64,000 nt of DNA from contig CATKHW010000058.1 in the NCBI GenBank assembly GCA_949752795.1, positions 806,001 through 870,000 of the forward strand. The letters are read 5' to 3'. Below the pieces are notes generated by a model. The model was not told the origin of the DNA. It worked only from the letters and a program-made list of their open reading frames with translations, and did not search any database. This document shows positions 37,427 through 49,620 of the stretch, piece after piece. Position 1 is the first letter of the stretch. Every line of letters begins with the position of its first letter. This DNA comes from Hyperoodon ampullatus (taxonomy: Eukaryota; Chordata; Mammalia; Artiodactyla; Ziphiidae). The position numbers were made by a program, and so were the translations under genes.

Positions 37427-39164
37427 TAAGATATCACTTATGAAGATCCTGTAAACATGGCTACACTTGAACTGAGTTAGGATAGAGAACAGTGTCTCAC
37501 ATTTAGAAAACACTCTTATGCCTGCTTAAGGGGGAAGGAGAGGTGGGGTGATGCATAAAACCAGAGTTTGATATAAGCACAGTTACCGTTCCAAAAACCA
37601 ACTATGGAATAGACAGGACCTACACCTTCCACTGTGAAAGGGACTCAAAACCCCGTATTTCCCGCAGAGGAATATATCTGACTAGTAAGAATCTTAAAAC
37701 CTATGGATTGATATGTCTCCGTAGGGAATCAAGTGTGTCTAGACTGTCATAAACATGGCAGCGAGAATCAGCTCAAACCCACTATAAAAAGGAATTTCAA
37801 AAACAAAACAAAAAAACTGATAAATTCTTTACAATTCCTTCAGGGTCTCTGATGAAACCTGGAATGTCCCTATTTACAAGGACAGCTGGATATGGCATAA
37901 GGCTGGACACTTGGGACTGAGAGGATTGGTGAGATTGGGTGAGCAAATGCAGACCCTTTAAAGCAATAATGCATGGCACCCATTCCATGGGTCCCAACTC
38001 TCCAGGTTGAAGGGAATATTACTACAGTTATAACATGTACCGGAATCCTAGAGAACGGACACACTGTGAATTCGAAAGGTTTCTAAAACTCAACGAATAG
38101 TCCCTCTCCTGGTGCTCCGGTTTTACTCTCCATCTGCTTTACTATCAACCTCCCAACTTGGAGAGACAGCCCCTTTAACCTCCTGGTTCACACAGTTTGC
38201 CAATTTGGCAGAGGATGAAAGGGAAGAGGGAGAACCAATGGGAGAGTAGCTGTTAGGCATTTGGACGGGCACATATCACTGTAATTTCCCAGCAGGAAGA
38301 AGAATTAACCAAAGTCTCAGCCACCCACCGGGAACCAGTTTAGGTCCTGAACCAAAATATTGGACTTGCGGTCAGCTCACCAAAAACGAGTTGAAAAATG
38401 GAGCTCAGGGGCACAGCAATTCACAAACTGGCCGAGTAATAAAGGACAACTATCGTCCAAAAATCTGTTGAGGGAAGGCAAGGAGGCGGACTTGAAAGTG
38501 AGGCAGAATAGCAGGAAACAGATTTCAAGAGGTACGTTGGAATCGCCCTTAAAGCACAGGAAGAGGGGCACAACTTCGACAATGATGCACTTGGCCAAAA
38601 AGGGCGTATGGGTTTTCTCTTGAATATATTCAGGAGAAAACGCATACGCCCTTTTTGGCCAAGCAAGCAAGCAGGCAATGCAAATCTTCACTACAAAGAA
38701 GTATCACTTCCCACCGGTCAAAAGGGACATCCACAAAATGTGTAAAAACCAGAAAGGCAAGACAGGCCCTGGAGAACAGGGAGCCTTGTTATGCTGATGG
38801 GCGGGATGTAAATTGCAAACTGCCTCTCTGGAGGGGTGCATTGTGTTCCCTAAAACAAGTAAAGAACCGTGCTACAGAGCCAAGGGCACTTCCAGGCTAG
38901 GGAATATACCTTGGGAAAACTGAAAATCAATAAGACAAAGCCACCCCAAAATTTAGGGCTGCACTGCTTACAAGGACCTCAACTTGGGTACACCTTAAAT
39001 ATCCCAGGAAATATAAAAATGGTTCAAAAAATTGTGGTACTTATGTACGATGGAATATCCCTCAGCCATGAAATCAATGTCATAAGACCAGTAGCAGCAA
39101 AATGGGTGGATTCAGGTACGATGATTCTAAGTGAAATAAGTCGCACAGAAAAAGAAACTTATCA
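37427..39164 (+). repeat. Satellite monomer 21
   Basis: 1,738 bp. The left palindrome arm is GTATGGGTTTTCTCTTGAATA (two changes); apex 38626/38627. Nearly identical to unit 22. Confidence 0.9.
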
Positions 39165-40902
39165 TAAGATATCACTTATGAAGATCCTGTAAACATGGCT
39201 ACACTTGAACTGAGTTAGGATAGAGAACAGTGTCTCACATTTAGAAAACACTCTTATGCCTGCTTAAGGGGGAAGGAGAGGTGGGGTGATGCATAAAACC
39301 AGAGTTTGATATAAGCACAGTTACCGTTCCAAAAACCAACTATGGAATAGACAGGACCTACACCTTCCACTGTGAAAGGGACTCAAAACCCCGTATTTCC
39401 CGCAGAGGAATATATCTGACTAGTAAGAATCTTAAAACCTATGGATTGATATGTCTCCGTAGGGAATCAAGTGTGTCTAGACTGTCATAAACATGGCAGC
39501 GAGAATCAGCTCAAACCCACTATAAAAAGGAATTTCAAAAACAAAACAAAAAAACTGGTAAATTCTTTACAATTCCTTCAGGGTCTCTGATGAAACCTGG
39601 AATGTCCCTATTTACAAGGACAGCTGGATATGGCATAAGGCTGGACACTTGGGACTGAGAGGATTGGTGAGATTGGGTGAGCAAATGCAGACCCTTTAAA
39701 GCAATAATGCATGGCACCCATTCCATGGGTCCCAACTCTCCAGGTTGAAGGGAATATTACTACAGTTATAACATGTACCGGAATCCTAGAGAACGGACAC
39801 ACTGTGAATTCGAAAGGTTTCTAAAACTCAACGAATAGTCCCTCTCCTGGTGCTCCGGTTTTACTCTCCATCTGCTTTACTATCAACCTCCCAACTTGGA
39901 GAGACAGCCCCTTTAACCTCCTGGTTCACACAGTTTGCCAATTTGGCAGAGGATGAAAGGGAAGAGGGAGAACCAATGGGAGAGTAGCTGTTAGGCATTT
40001 GGACGGGCACATATCACTGTAATTTCCCAGCAGGAAGAAGAATTAACCAAAGTCTCAGCCACCCACCGGGAACCAGTTTAGGTCCTGAACCAAAATATTG
40101 GACTTGCGGTCAGCTCACCAAAAACGAGTTGAAAAATGGAGCTCAGGGGCACAGCAATTCACAAACTGGCCGAGTAATAAAGGACAACTATCGTCCAAAA
40201 ATCTGTTGAGGGAAGGCAAGGAGGCGGACTTGAAAGTGAGGCAGAATAGCAGGAAACAGATTTCAAGAGGTACGTTGGAATCGCCCTTAAAGCACAGGAA
40301 GAGGGGCACAACTTCGACAATGATGCACTTGGCCAAAAAGGGCGTATGGGTTTTCTCTTGAATATATTCAGGAGAAAACGCATACGCCCTTTTTGGCCAA
40401 GCAAGCAAGCAGGCAATGCAAATCTTCACTACAAAGAAGTATCACTTCCCACCGGTCAAAAGGGATATCCACAAAATGTGTAAAAACCAGAAAGGCAAGA
40501 CAGGCCCTGGAGAACAGGGAGCCTTGTTATGCTGATGGGCGGGATGTAAATTGCAAACTGCCTCTCTGGAGGGGTGCATTGTGTTCCCTAAAACAAGTAA
40601 AGAACCGTGCTACAGAGCCAAGGGCACTTCCAGGCTAGGGAATATACCTTGGGAAAACTGAAAATCAATAAGACAAAGCCACCCCAAAATTTAGGGCTGC
40701 ACTGCTTACAAGGACCTCAACTTGGGTACACCTTAAATATCCCAGGAAATATAAAAATGGTTCAAAAAATTGTGGTACTTATGTACGATGGAATATCCCT
40801 CAGCCATGAAATCAATGTCATAAGACCAGTAGCAGCAAAATGGGTGGATTCAGGTACGATGATTCTAAGTGAAATAAGTCGCACAGAAAAAGAAACTTAT
40901 CA
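39165..40902 (+). repeat. Satellite monomer 22 (near-identical copy of unit 21)
   Basis: 1,738 bp. Same two left-arm changes, same TTATGTACGATGG, same AAGAACCGTGCTACAG. The only differences I found are GGTAAATTC against GATAAATTC and GGGATATCC against GGGACATCC. Apex 40364/40365. Confidence 0.9.
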
Positions 40903-41423
40903 TAAGATATCACTTATGAAGATCCTGTAAACATGGCTACACTTGAACTGAGTTAGGAAAGAGAAGAATGTCTCACATTTAGAAAACACTCTTATGCCTG
41001 CTTAAGGGGGAAGGAGAGGTGGGGTGATGCATAAAACCAGAGTTTGATATAAGCACAGGTACCGCTCCAAAAACCAACTATGGAATAGACAAGACCTGCA
41101 CCTTCCTCACTGAAAGGGACTCAAAACCCCATATTTCCCGCAGAGGAATATATCTGACTTGTAAGAATCTTAAAACCTATGTATTGATATGTCTCCGTAA
41201 GGGAATCAAGTGTGTCTAGACTGGCATAAACATGGCAGCGGGAATCAGCTCAAACCCACTATAAAAAGGAATTTCAAAAACAAAACAAAAAAACTGGGAA
41301 ATTCTTTACAATTCCTTCAGGGTCTCTGATGAACCCTGGAATGACCCTTTCTACAACAACAGCTGGATGTGGCATAAGGCTGGACACTTGGGCCTGAGAC
41401 GATTGGTGAGATTTGGTGAGCAA

Positions 41424-41477
41424 ATGCAGACCCTTTAAAGCAATAATGCAATGCAGACCCTTTAAAGCAATAATGCA
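41424..41477 (+). repeat. 27-bp perfect tandem duplication in unit 23
   Basis: The stretch starting ATGCAGACCCTTTAAAGCAA and ending TAATGCA occurs at 41424-41450 and again at 41451-41477. No other unit has it, so it is a private, recent event. Confidence 0.95.
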
Positions 41478-42093
41478 TGGCACCCATTCCATGGGTCCCA
41501 ACTCTCCAGGTTGAAGGGAATATTACTACATTTATAACATGTACCGGAAACCTAGAGAACGGACACACTGTGAATACGAAAGGTTTCTAAAACTCAACGA
41601 ATAGTCCCTGTCCTGGTGCTCCGGTTTGACTTTCCATCTGCTTTACTATCAACCTCCCAACTTGGAGAGACAGCCCCTTTAACCTCCTGGTTCGCACAGG
41701 TTGCCAATTTGGCAGAGGATGAAAGGGAAGAGGGAGAACCAATGGGAGAGTAGCTGTTAGGCATTTGGACGGGCACATATCACTGTAATTTCCCGGCAGG
41801 AAGAAGAATTAACCAAAGTCTCAGCCACCCACCTGGAACCAGTATAGGTCCTGAACCAAAATTTTGGACTTGCGGTCAGCTCACCAAAAACGAGTTGAAA
41901 AATGGAGCTCAGGGGCACAGCAATTCACAAACTGGCCGAGTAATAAAGGACAACTATCATCCAAAAAACTGTTGAGGGAAGGCAACGAGGCGGACTTGAA
42001 AGTGAGGCAGAATTGCAGGAAACAGATTTCAAGAGGTACGTTGGAATTGCCTTTAAAGCACAGGAAGAGGGGCACAACTTCGACAATGATGCA

Positions 42094-42167
42094 CTTGGCC
42101 AAAAAGGGCGTATGCGTTTTCTCCTGAATATATTCAGGAGAAAACGCATACGCCCTTTTTGGCCAAG
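42094..42167. repeat. Perfect 74-bp palindrome, unit 23
   Basis: Both 37-bp arms match without mismatch; apex 42130/42131. Confidence 0.92.
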
Positions 42168-42666
42168 CAAGCAAGCGGGCAATGCAAATCTTCACTACAA
42201 AGAAGTATCACTTCCCACCGGTCAAAAGGGACATCCACAAAATGTGTAAAAACCAGAAAGGCAAGACAGGCCCTGCAGAACAGGGAGCCTTGTTATGCTG
42301 ATGGGCGGGATGTAAATTGCCAACTGCCTCTCTGGAGGAGTGCATTGTGTTCCCTAAAACAAGTAAAGAACAGAGCTACAGAGCCAAGGGCACTTCCAGT
42401 CTAGGGAATATACCTTGGGAAAACTGAAAATCAATAAGACAGAGCCACCCCAAAATTTCGGGCTGCACTCCTTACAAGGACCTCAACTTGGGTACACCTT
42501 AAATATCCCAGGAAATATAAAAATGGTTCAAAAAATTGTGGTACTTACGTACGATGGAATATCCCTCAGCCATGAAATCAATGTCATAAGACCAGTAGCA
42601 GCAAAATGGGTAGATTCAGGTACGATGATTCTAAGTGAAATAAGTCACAGAGAAAGAAACTTATCA

Positions 42667-44404
42667 TAAGATATCACTTATGAAGATCCTGTAAACATGG
42701 CTACACTTGAACTGAGTTAGGAAAGAGAACAGTGTCTCACATTTAGAAAACATTCTTATGCCTGCTTAAGGGGGAAGGAGAGGTGGGGTGATGCATAAAC
42801 CCAGAGTTTGATATAAGCACAGGTACCGTTCCAAAAACCAACTATGGAATAGACAAGACCTACACCTTCCTCAGTGAAAGGGACTCAAAACCCCATATTT
42901 CCCGCAGAGGAATATATCTGACTAGTAAGAATCTTAAAACCTAAGTATTGATATGTCTCCGTAAGGGAATCAAGTGTGTCTAGACTGGCATAATCATGGC
43001 AGCGAGAATCAGCTCCAACCCACTTTAAAAAGGAATTTCAAAAACAAAACAAAAAAACTGGGAAATTCTTTACAATTCCTTCAGGGTCTCTGATGAACCC
43101 TGGAATGACCCTATCTACAATGACAGCTGGATGTGGCATAAGGCTGGACACTTGGGACTTAGACGATTGGTGAGATTTGGTGAGCAAATGCAGACCCTTT
43201 AAAGTAATAATGCATGGCACCCATTCCATGGGTCCCAACTCTCCAGGTTGAAGGGAATATTACTACATTTATAACATGTACCGGAAACCTAGAGAACGGA
43301 CACACTGTGAATACGAAAGGTTTCTAAAACTCAACGAATAGTCCCTCTCCTGTTGCTCCGGTTTGACTTTCCATCTGCTTTACTATCAACCTCCCAACTT
43401 GGAGAGACAGCCCCTTTAACCTCCTGGTTCGCACAGGTTGCCAATTTGGCAGAGGATGAAAGGGAAGAGGGAGAACCAATGAGAGAGTAGCTGTTAGGCA
43501 TTTGGACGGGCACATATCACTGTAATTTCCGGGCAGGAAGAAGAATTAACCAAAGTCTCAGCCACCCACCGGGAACCAGTATAGGTCCTGAACCAAAATT
43601 TTGGACTTGCGGTCAGCTCACCAAAAACGAGTTGAAAAATGGAGCTCAGGGGCACAGCAATTCACAAACTGGCCGAGTAATCAAGGACAACTATCGTCCA
43701 AAAATCTGTTGAGGGAAGGAAACGAGGCGGACTTGAAAGCGAGCCAGAATAGCAGGAAACAGATTTCAAGAGGTACGTTGGAATCGCCTTTAAAGCACAG
43801 GAAGAGGGGCACAACTTCGACAATGATGCACTTGGCCAAAAAGGGCGTATGCGTTTTCTCCTGAATATATTCAGGAGAAAACGCATACGCCCTTTTTGGC
43901 CAAGCAAGCAAGCGGGCAATGCAAATCTGCACTACAAAGAAGTATCACTTCCCACCGGTCAAAAGGGACATCCACAAAATGTGTAAAAACCAGAAGGCAA
44001 GACAGGCCCTGGAGAACAGGGAGCCTTGTTATGCTGATGGGAGGGATGTAAATTGCCAACTGCCTCTCTGGGGGAGTGCATTGTGTTCCCTAAAACAAGT
44101 AAAGAACAGAGCTACAGAGCCAAGGGCACTTCCAGTCTAGGGAATATACCTTGGGAAAACTGAAAATCAATAAGACAGAGCCACCCCAAAATTTAGGGCT
44201 GCACTGCTTACAAGGACCTCAACTTGGGTACACCTTAAATATCCCAGGAAATATAAAAATGGTTCAAAAAATTGAGGTACTTACGTACGATGGAATATTC
44301 CTCAGCCATGAAATCAATGTCATAAGACCAGTAGCAGCAAAATGGGTAGATTCAGGTACGATGATTCTAAGTGAAATAAGTCGCACAGAAAAAGAAACTT
44401 ATCA
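42667..44404 (+). repeat. Satellite monomer 24
   Basis: 1,738 bp, with a perfect palindrome at 43831-43904. One base is missing in CCAGAAGGCAAG (43990-44001). Confidence 0.9.
43831..43904. repeat. Perfect 74-bp palindrome, unit 24
   Basis: All 37 arm positions pair; apex 43867/43868. Confidence 0.92.
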
Positions 44405-46143
44405 TAAGATATCACTTATGAAGGTCCTGTAAACATGGCTACACTTGAAGTGAGTTAGGAAAGAGAAGAATGTCTCACATTTAGAAAACACTCTTATGCC
44501 TGCTTAAGGGGGAATGTGAGGTGGGGTGATGCATAAAACCAGAGTTTGATATAAGCACAGGTACCGTTCCAAAAACCAACTATGGAATAGACAAGACCTA
44601 CACCTTCCTCAGTGAAAGGGACTCAAAACCCCATATTTCCCGCAGAGGAAGATATCTGACTAGTAAGAATCTTAAAACCTATGTATTGATATGTCTCCGT
44701 AAGGGAATCAAGTGTGTCTAGACTGGCATAAACATGGCAGCGGGAATCAGCTCAAACTCACTATAAAAAGGAATTTCAAAAACAAAACAAAAAAACTGGG
44801 AAGTTCTTTACAATTCCTTCAGGGTCTCTGATGAAACCTGGAATGACCCTATGTACAACGACAGCTGGATGTGGCATAAGGCTGGACACTTGGGACTGAG
44901 AGGATTGGTGAGATTGGGTGAGCAAATGCAGACCCTTTAAAGCAATAATGCATGGCACCCATTCCTTGGGTCCGAACTCTCCAGGTTGAAGGGAATATTA
45001 CTACAGTTATAACATGTACGAGAAACCTAGAGAACGGACACACTGTGAATATGAAAGGTTTCTAAAACTCAACGAATAGTCCCTCTCCTGGTGCTCCGGT
45101 TTGACTTTCCATCTGCTTTACTATCAATCTCCCAACTTGGAGAGACAGCCAATTCAACTTCCTGGTTCACACAGGTCTCCAATTTGGCAGAGGATGAAAG
45201 GGAAGAGGGAGAACCAATGAGAGAGTAGCTGTTAGGTATTTGGTCGGGCACATATCACTCTAACTTCCTGGCAGGAAGAAGAATTAACCAAAGTCTCAGC
45301 CACCCACAGGGAACCAGTATAGGTCCTGAACCAAAATTTTTGACTTGCGGTCAGCTCACCAAAAACGAGTTGAAAAATGGAGCTCAGGGGCACAGAAATT
45401 CACAAACTGGCCGAGTAATAAAGGACAACTATCGTCCAAAAATCTGTTGAGGGAAGGCAACGAGGCGGACTTGAAAGCGAGGCAGAAGAGCAGGAAACAG
45501 ATTTCAAGAGGTACGTTGGAATCGCCTTTAAAGCACAGGAAGAGGGGCACAACTTCGACAATGATGCACTTGGCCAGATAGGGCGTATGCGTTTTCTCCT
45601 GAATATATTCAGGAGAAAACGCATATGCCCTTTTTGGCCAAGCAAGCAAGCGGGCAATGCAAATCTGCACTACAAAGAAGTATCACTTCCCACCGGTCAA
45701 AAGGGACATCCACAAAATGTGTAAAAACCAGAAAGGCAAGACAGGCCCTGGAGAACAGGGAGCCTTGTTATGCTGATGGGCGGGATGTAAATTGACAACT
45801 GCCTCTCTGGAGGAGTGCATTGTGTTCCCTAAAACAAGTAAAGAACAGAGCTACAGAGCCAAGGGCACTTCCAGTCTAGGGAATATACCTTGGGAAAACT
45901 GAAAATCAATAAGACAGAGCCACCCCAAAATTTAGGGCAGCACTGCTTACAAGGACCTCAACTTGGGTACACCTTAAATATCCCAGGAAATATAAAAATG
46001 GTTCAAAAAATTGTGGTACTTACGTACGATGGAATATCCCTCAGCCATGAAATCAATGTCATAAGACCAGTAGCAGCAAAATGGGTGGATTCAGGTACGA
46101 TGATTCTAAGTGAAATAAGTCGCACAGAAAAAGAAACTTATCA
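44405..46143 (+). repeat. Satellite monomer 25
   Basis: 1,739 bp. Apex 45605/45606. The left arm has GGCCAGATAGGG and the right arm CATATGCCC, so three positions are unpaired. Confidence 0.9.
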
Positions 46144-47881
46144 TAAGATATCACTTATTAAGATCCTGTAAACATGGCTAAACTTGAACTGAGTTAGGAA
46201 AGAGAAGAATGTCTCACATTTAGAAAACACTCTTATGCCTGTTTAAGGGGGAAGGAGAGGTGGGGTGATGCATAAACCCAGAGTTTGATATAAGCACAGG
46301 TACCGTTCCAAAAACCAACTATGGAATAGACAACACCTACACCTTTCTCAGTGAAAGGGACTCAAAACCCCATATATCCCTCAGAGGAATGTATCTGACT
46401 AGTAAGAATCTTAAAACCTATGTATTGATATGTCTCCGTAAGGGAATCAAGTGTGTCTAGACTGGCATAAACATGGCAGCGAGAATCAGCTCAAACCCAC
46501 TATAAAAAGGAATTTCAAAAACAAACCAAAAAAACTGGGAAATTCTTTGCAATTCCTTCAGGGTCTCTGATGAACCCTGGAATGACCCTATCTACAACGA
46601 CAGCTGGATGTGGCATAAGGCTGGACACTTGGGACTGAGACGATTGGTGAGATTTTGTGAGCAAATGCAGACCCTTTAAAGTAATAATGCATGGCACCCA
46701 TTCCATGGGTCCCAACTCTCCAGGTTGAAGGGAATATTACTACATTTATAACATGTACCGGAAACCTAGAGAACGGACACACTGTGAATACGAAAGGTTT
46801 CTAAAACTCAACGAATAGTCCCTCTCCTGGTGCTCCGGTTTGACTTTCCATCTGCTTTACTATCAACCTCCCAACTTGGAGAGACAGCCCCTTTAACCTC
46901 CTGGTTCGCACAGGTTGCCAATTTGGCAGAGGATGAAAGGGAAGAGGGAGAACCAATGAGAGAGTAGCTGTTAGGCATTTGGACGGGCACATATCACTGT
47001 AATTTCCCGGCAAGAAGAAGAATTAACCAAAGTCTCAGCCACCCACCGGGAACCAGTATAGGTCCTGAACCAAAATTTTGGACTTGCGGTCAGCTCACCA
47101 AAAACGAGTTGAGAAATGGAGCTCAGGGGCACAGCAATTCAGAAACTGGCCGAGTAATAAAGGACAACTATCGTCCAAAAATCTGTTGAGGGAAGGCAAC
47201 GAGGCGGACTTGAAAGCGAGGCAGAATAGCAGGAAACAGATTTCAAGAGGTACGTTGGAATCGCCTTTAAAGCACAGGAAGAGGGGCACAACTTCGACAA
47301 TGATGCACTTGGCCAAAAAGGGCGTATGCGTTTTCTCCTTAATATATTCAGGAGAAAACGCATACGCCCTTTTTGGCCAAGCAAGCAAGCGGGCAATGCA
47401 AATCTGCACTACAAAGAAGTATCATTTCCCACCGGTCAAAAGGGACATCCACAAAATGTGTAAAAACCAGAAAGGCAAGACGGGCCCTGGAGAACAGGGA
47501 GCCTTGTTATGCTGATGGGCGGGATGTAAATTGCCAACTGCCTCTCTGGAGGAGTGCATTGTGTTCCCTAAAACAAGTAAAGAACAGAGGTACAGAGCCA
47601 AGGGCACTTCCAGTCTAGTGAATATACCTTGGGAAAACTGAAAATCAATATGACAGAGCCACCCCAAAATTTAGGGCTGCACTGCTTACAAGGACCTCAA
47701 CTTGGGTACACCTTAAATATCCCAGGAAATATAAAAATGGTTCAAAAAATTGTGGTACTTACGTACGATGAAATATCCCTCAGCCATGAAATCAATGTCA
47801 TAAGACCAGTAGCAGCAAAATGGGTAGATTCAGGTACGATGATTCTAAGTGAAATAAGTCACAGAGAAAAAAAAATTATCA
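46144..47881 (+). repeat. Satellite monomer 26
   Basis: 1,738 bp. Apex 47344/47345, with TGA changed to TTA in CTCCTTAATA, which opens the L1 frame across the palindrome. Shares TATATCCCTCAGAGGAATG and GAGATTTTGTGAG with unit 33. Confidence 0.9.
47078..47515 (+). pseudogene. Longest L1 ORF2 remnant, open through the palindrome (unit 26)
   Basis: 145 codons. Residues 9-76 match L1 ORF2 upstream of the insertion, residues 77-104 are encoded by the palindromic insertion (28 codons), and residues 105-145 (RAMQICTTKKYHFPPVKR...) resume L1 ORF2 in the same frame. The stop normally formed at the apex (TGA) is TTA here. It has no start context or domain completeness suggesting expression; it shows that the insertion is a multiple of three. 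Confidence 0.8.
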
Positions 47882-49620
47882 TAAGATATCACTTATGGAG
47901 ATCCTGTAAACATGGCTACACTTGAACTGAGTTAGGAAAGAGAACAGTGTCTCACATTTAGAAAACACTCTTATGCCTGCTTAAGGGGGAAGGAGAGGTG
48001 GGGTGATGCATAAAACCAGAGTTTGATATAAGCACAGGTACCGTTCCAAACACCAACTATGGAATAGACAAGACCTACACCTTCCTCAGTGAAAGGGACT
48101 CAAAACCCCATATTTCCCACAGGGGATATATCTGACTTGTAAGAATGTTAAAACCTATGTATTGATATGTCTCCGTAAGGGAATCAAGTGTGTCTAGACT
48201 GGCATAAACATGGCAGCGAGAATCAGCTCAAACCCACTCTAAAAAGGAATTTCAAAAAGAAAACAAAAAAAAACTGGGAAATTCTTTACAATTCCTTCAG
48301 GGTCTCTGATGAAACCTGGAATGACCCTATCTACAATGACAGCTGGATGTGGCATAAGGAGTGACACTTGGGACTGAGACGATTGGTGAGATTGGGTGAG
48401 CAAATGCAGACCCTTTAAGGCACAAATGCCTGGCACCCATTCCATGGGTCCCAACTCTCCAGGTTGAAGGGAATATTACTACAGCTATAACATGTACGGG
48501 AAACCTACAGAACGGACACACTGTGAATACGAAAGGTTTCTAAAACTCAACGAATAGTCCCTCTCCTGGTGTTCCTGTTTGACTTTCCATCTGCTTTACT
48601 ATCAACCTCCCAACTTGAAGAGACAGCCCCTTTAACCTCCTGGTTCGCACAGGTTGCCAATTTGGCAGAGGATGAAAGGGAAGAGGGAGAACCAATGAGA
48701 GAGTAGCTGTTAGGCATTTGGACGGGCACATATCACTGTAATTTCCCGGCAGGAAGAAGAATTAACCAAAGTCTCAGCCACCCACTGGGAAACAGTATAG
48801 GTCCTGAACCAAAATTTTGAACGTGCGGTCAGCTCACCAAAAATGAGTTGAAAAATGGAGCTCAGGGACACACAATTCACAAACTGGCCGAGTAATAAAG
48901 GTCAACTATCGTCCAAAAATCTGTTGAGGGAAGGCCACGAGGTGGACTTGAAAGTGAGGCAGAAGAGGAGGAAACAGATTTCAAGAGGTACGTTGGAATC
49001 GCCTTTAAAGCACAGGAAGAGGGGCACAACTTCGACACTGATGCACTTGGCCAAAAAGGGCGTATGTGTTTTCTCCTTAATATATTCAGGAGAAAACGCA
49101 TACACCCTTTTTGGCCAAGCAAGCAAGCGGACAATGCAAATTTGCACTACAAAGAAGTATCACTTCCCACTGGTCAAAAGGGACATCCACAAAATGTGTA
49201 AAAACCAGAAAGGCAAGAGAGGCCCTGGAGAACAGGGAGCCTTGTTATGCTGATGGGTGGGATGTAAACTGCCAACTGCCTCTCTGCAGGAGTGCATTGT
49301 GTTCCCTAAAACAAGTAAACAACAGAGCTACAGAGCCATGGGCACTTCCAGTCTAGGGAATATACCTTGGGAAAACTGAAAATCAATAAGACAGAGCTAC
49401 CCCAAAATTTAGGGCTGCACTGCTTACAAAGACCTCAACTTGGGTACACCTTAAATATCCCAGGAAATATAAAAATGGTTCAAAAAATTGTGGTACTTAC
49501 GTACGATGGAATATCCCTCAGCCATGAAATCAATGTCATAAGACCAGTAGCAGCAAAATGGGTGGATTCAGGTACGATGATTCTAAGTGAAATAAGTCAC
49601 ACAGAAAAAGAAACTTATCA
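47882..49620 (+). repeat. Satellite monomer 27
   Basis: 1,739 bp. Apex 49082/49083, with CTCCTTAATA as in unit 26, so the L1 frame is again open across the insertion (48855-49253, 132 codons). Shares CACAGGGGA-TATATCTGACTTG and GAATGTTAAAACC with unit 36. Confidence 0.9.
48855..49253 (+). pseudogene. L1 ORF2 remnant open through the palindrome (unit 27)
   Basis: 132 codons in the same arrangement as 47078-47515. A small deletion near 48870 (GGGACACACAATTC) shifts the upstream frame, so the first residues differ. Confidence 0.75.

Larger units (their letters stand above)
40903..42666 (+). repeat. Satellite monomer 23 (27-bp internal duplication)
   Basis: 1,764 bp, the longest copy, because of a perfect 27-bp tandem duplication at 41424-41477. 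The palindrome at 42094-42167 is perfect. Confidence 0.92.
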
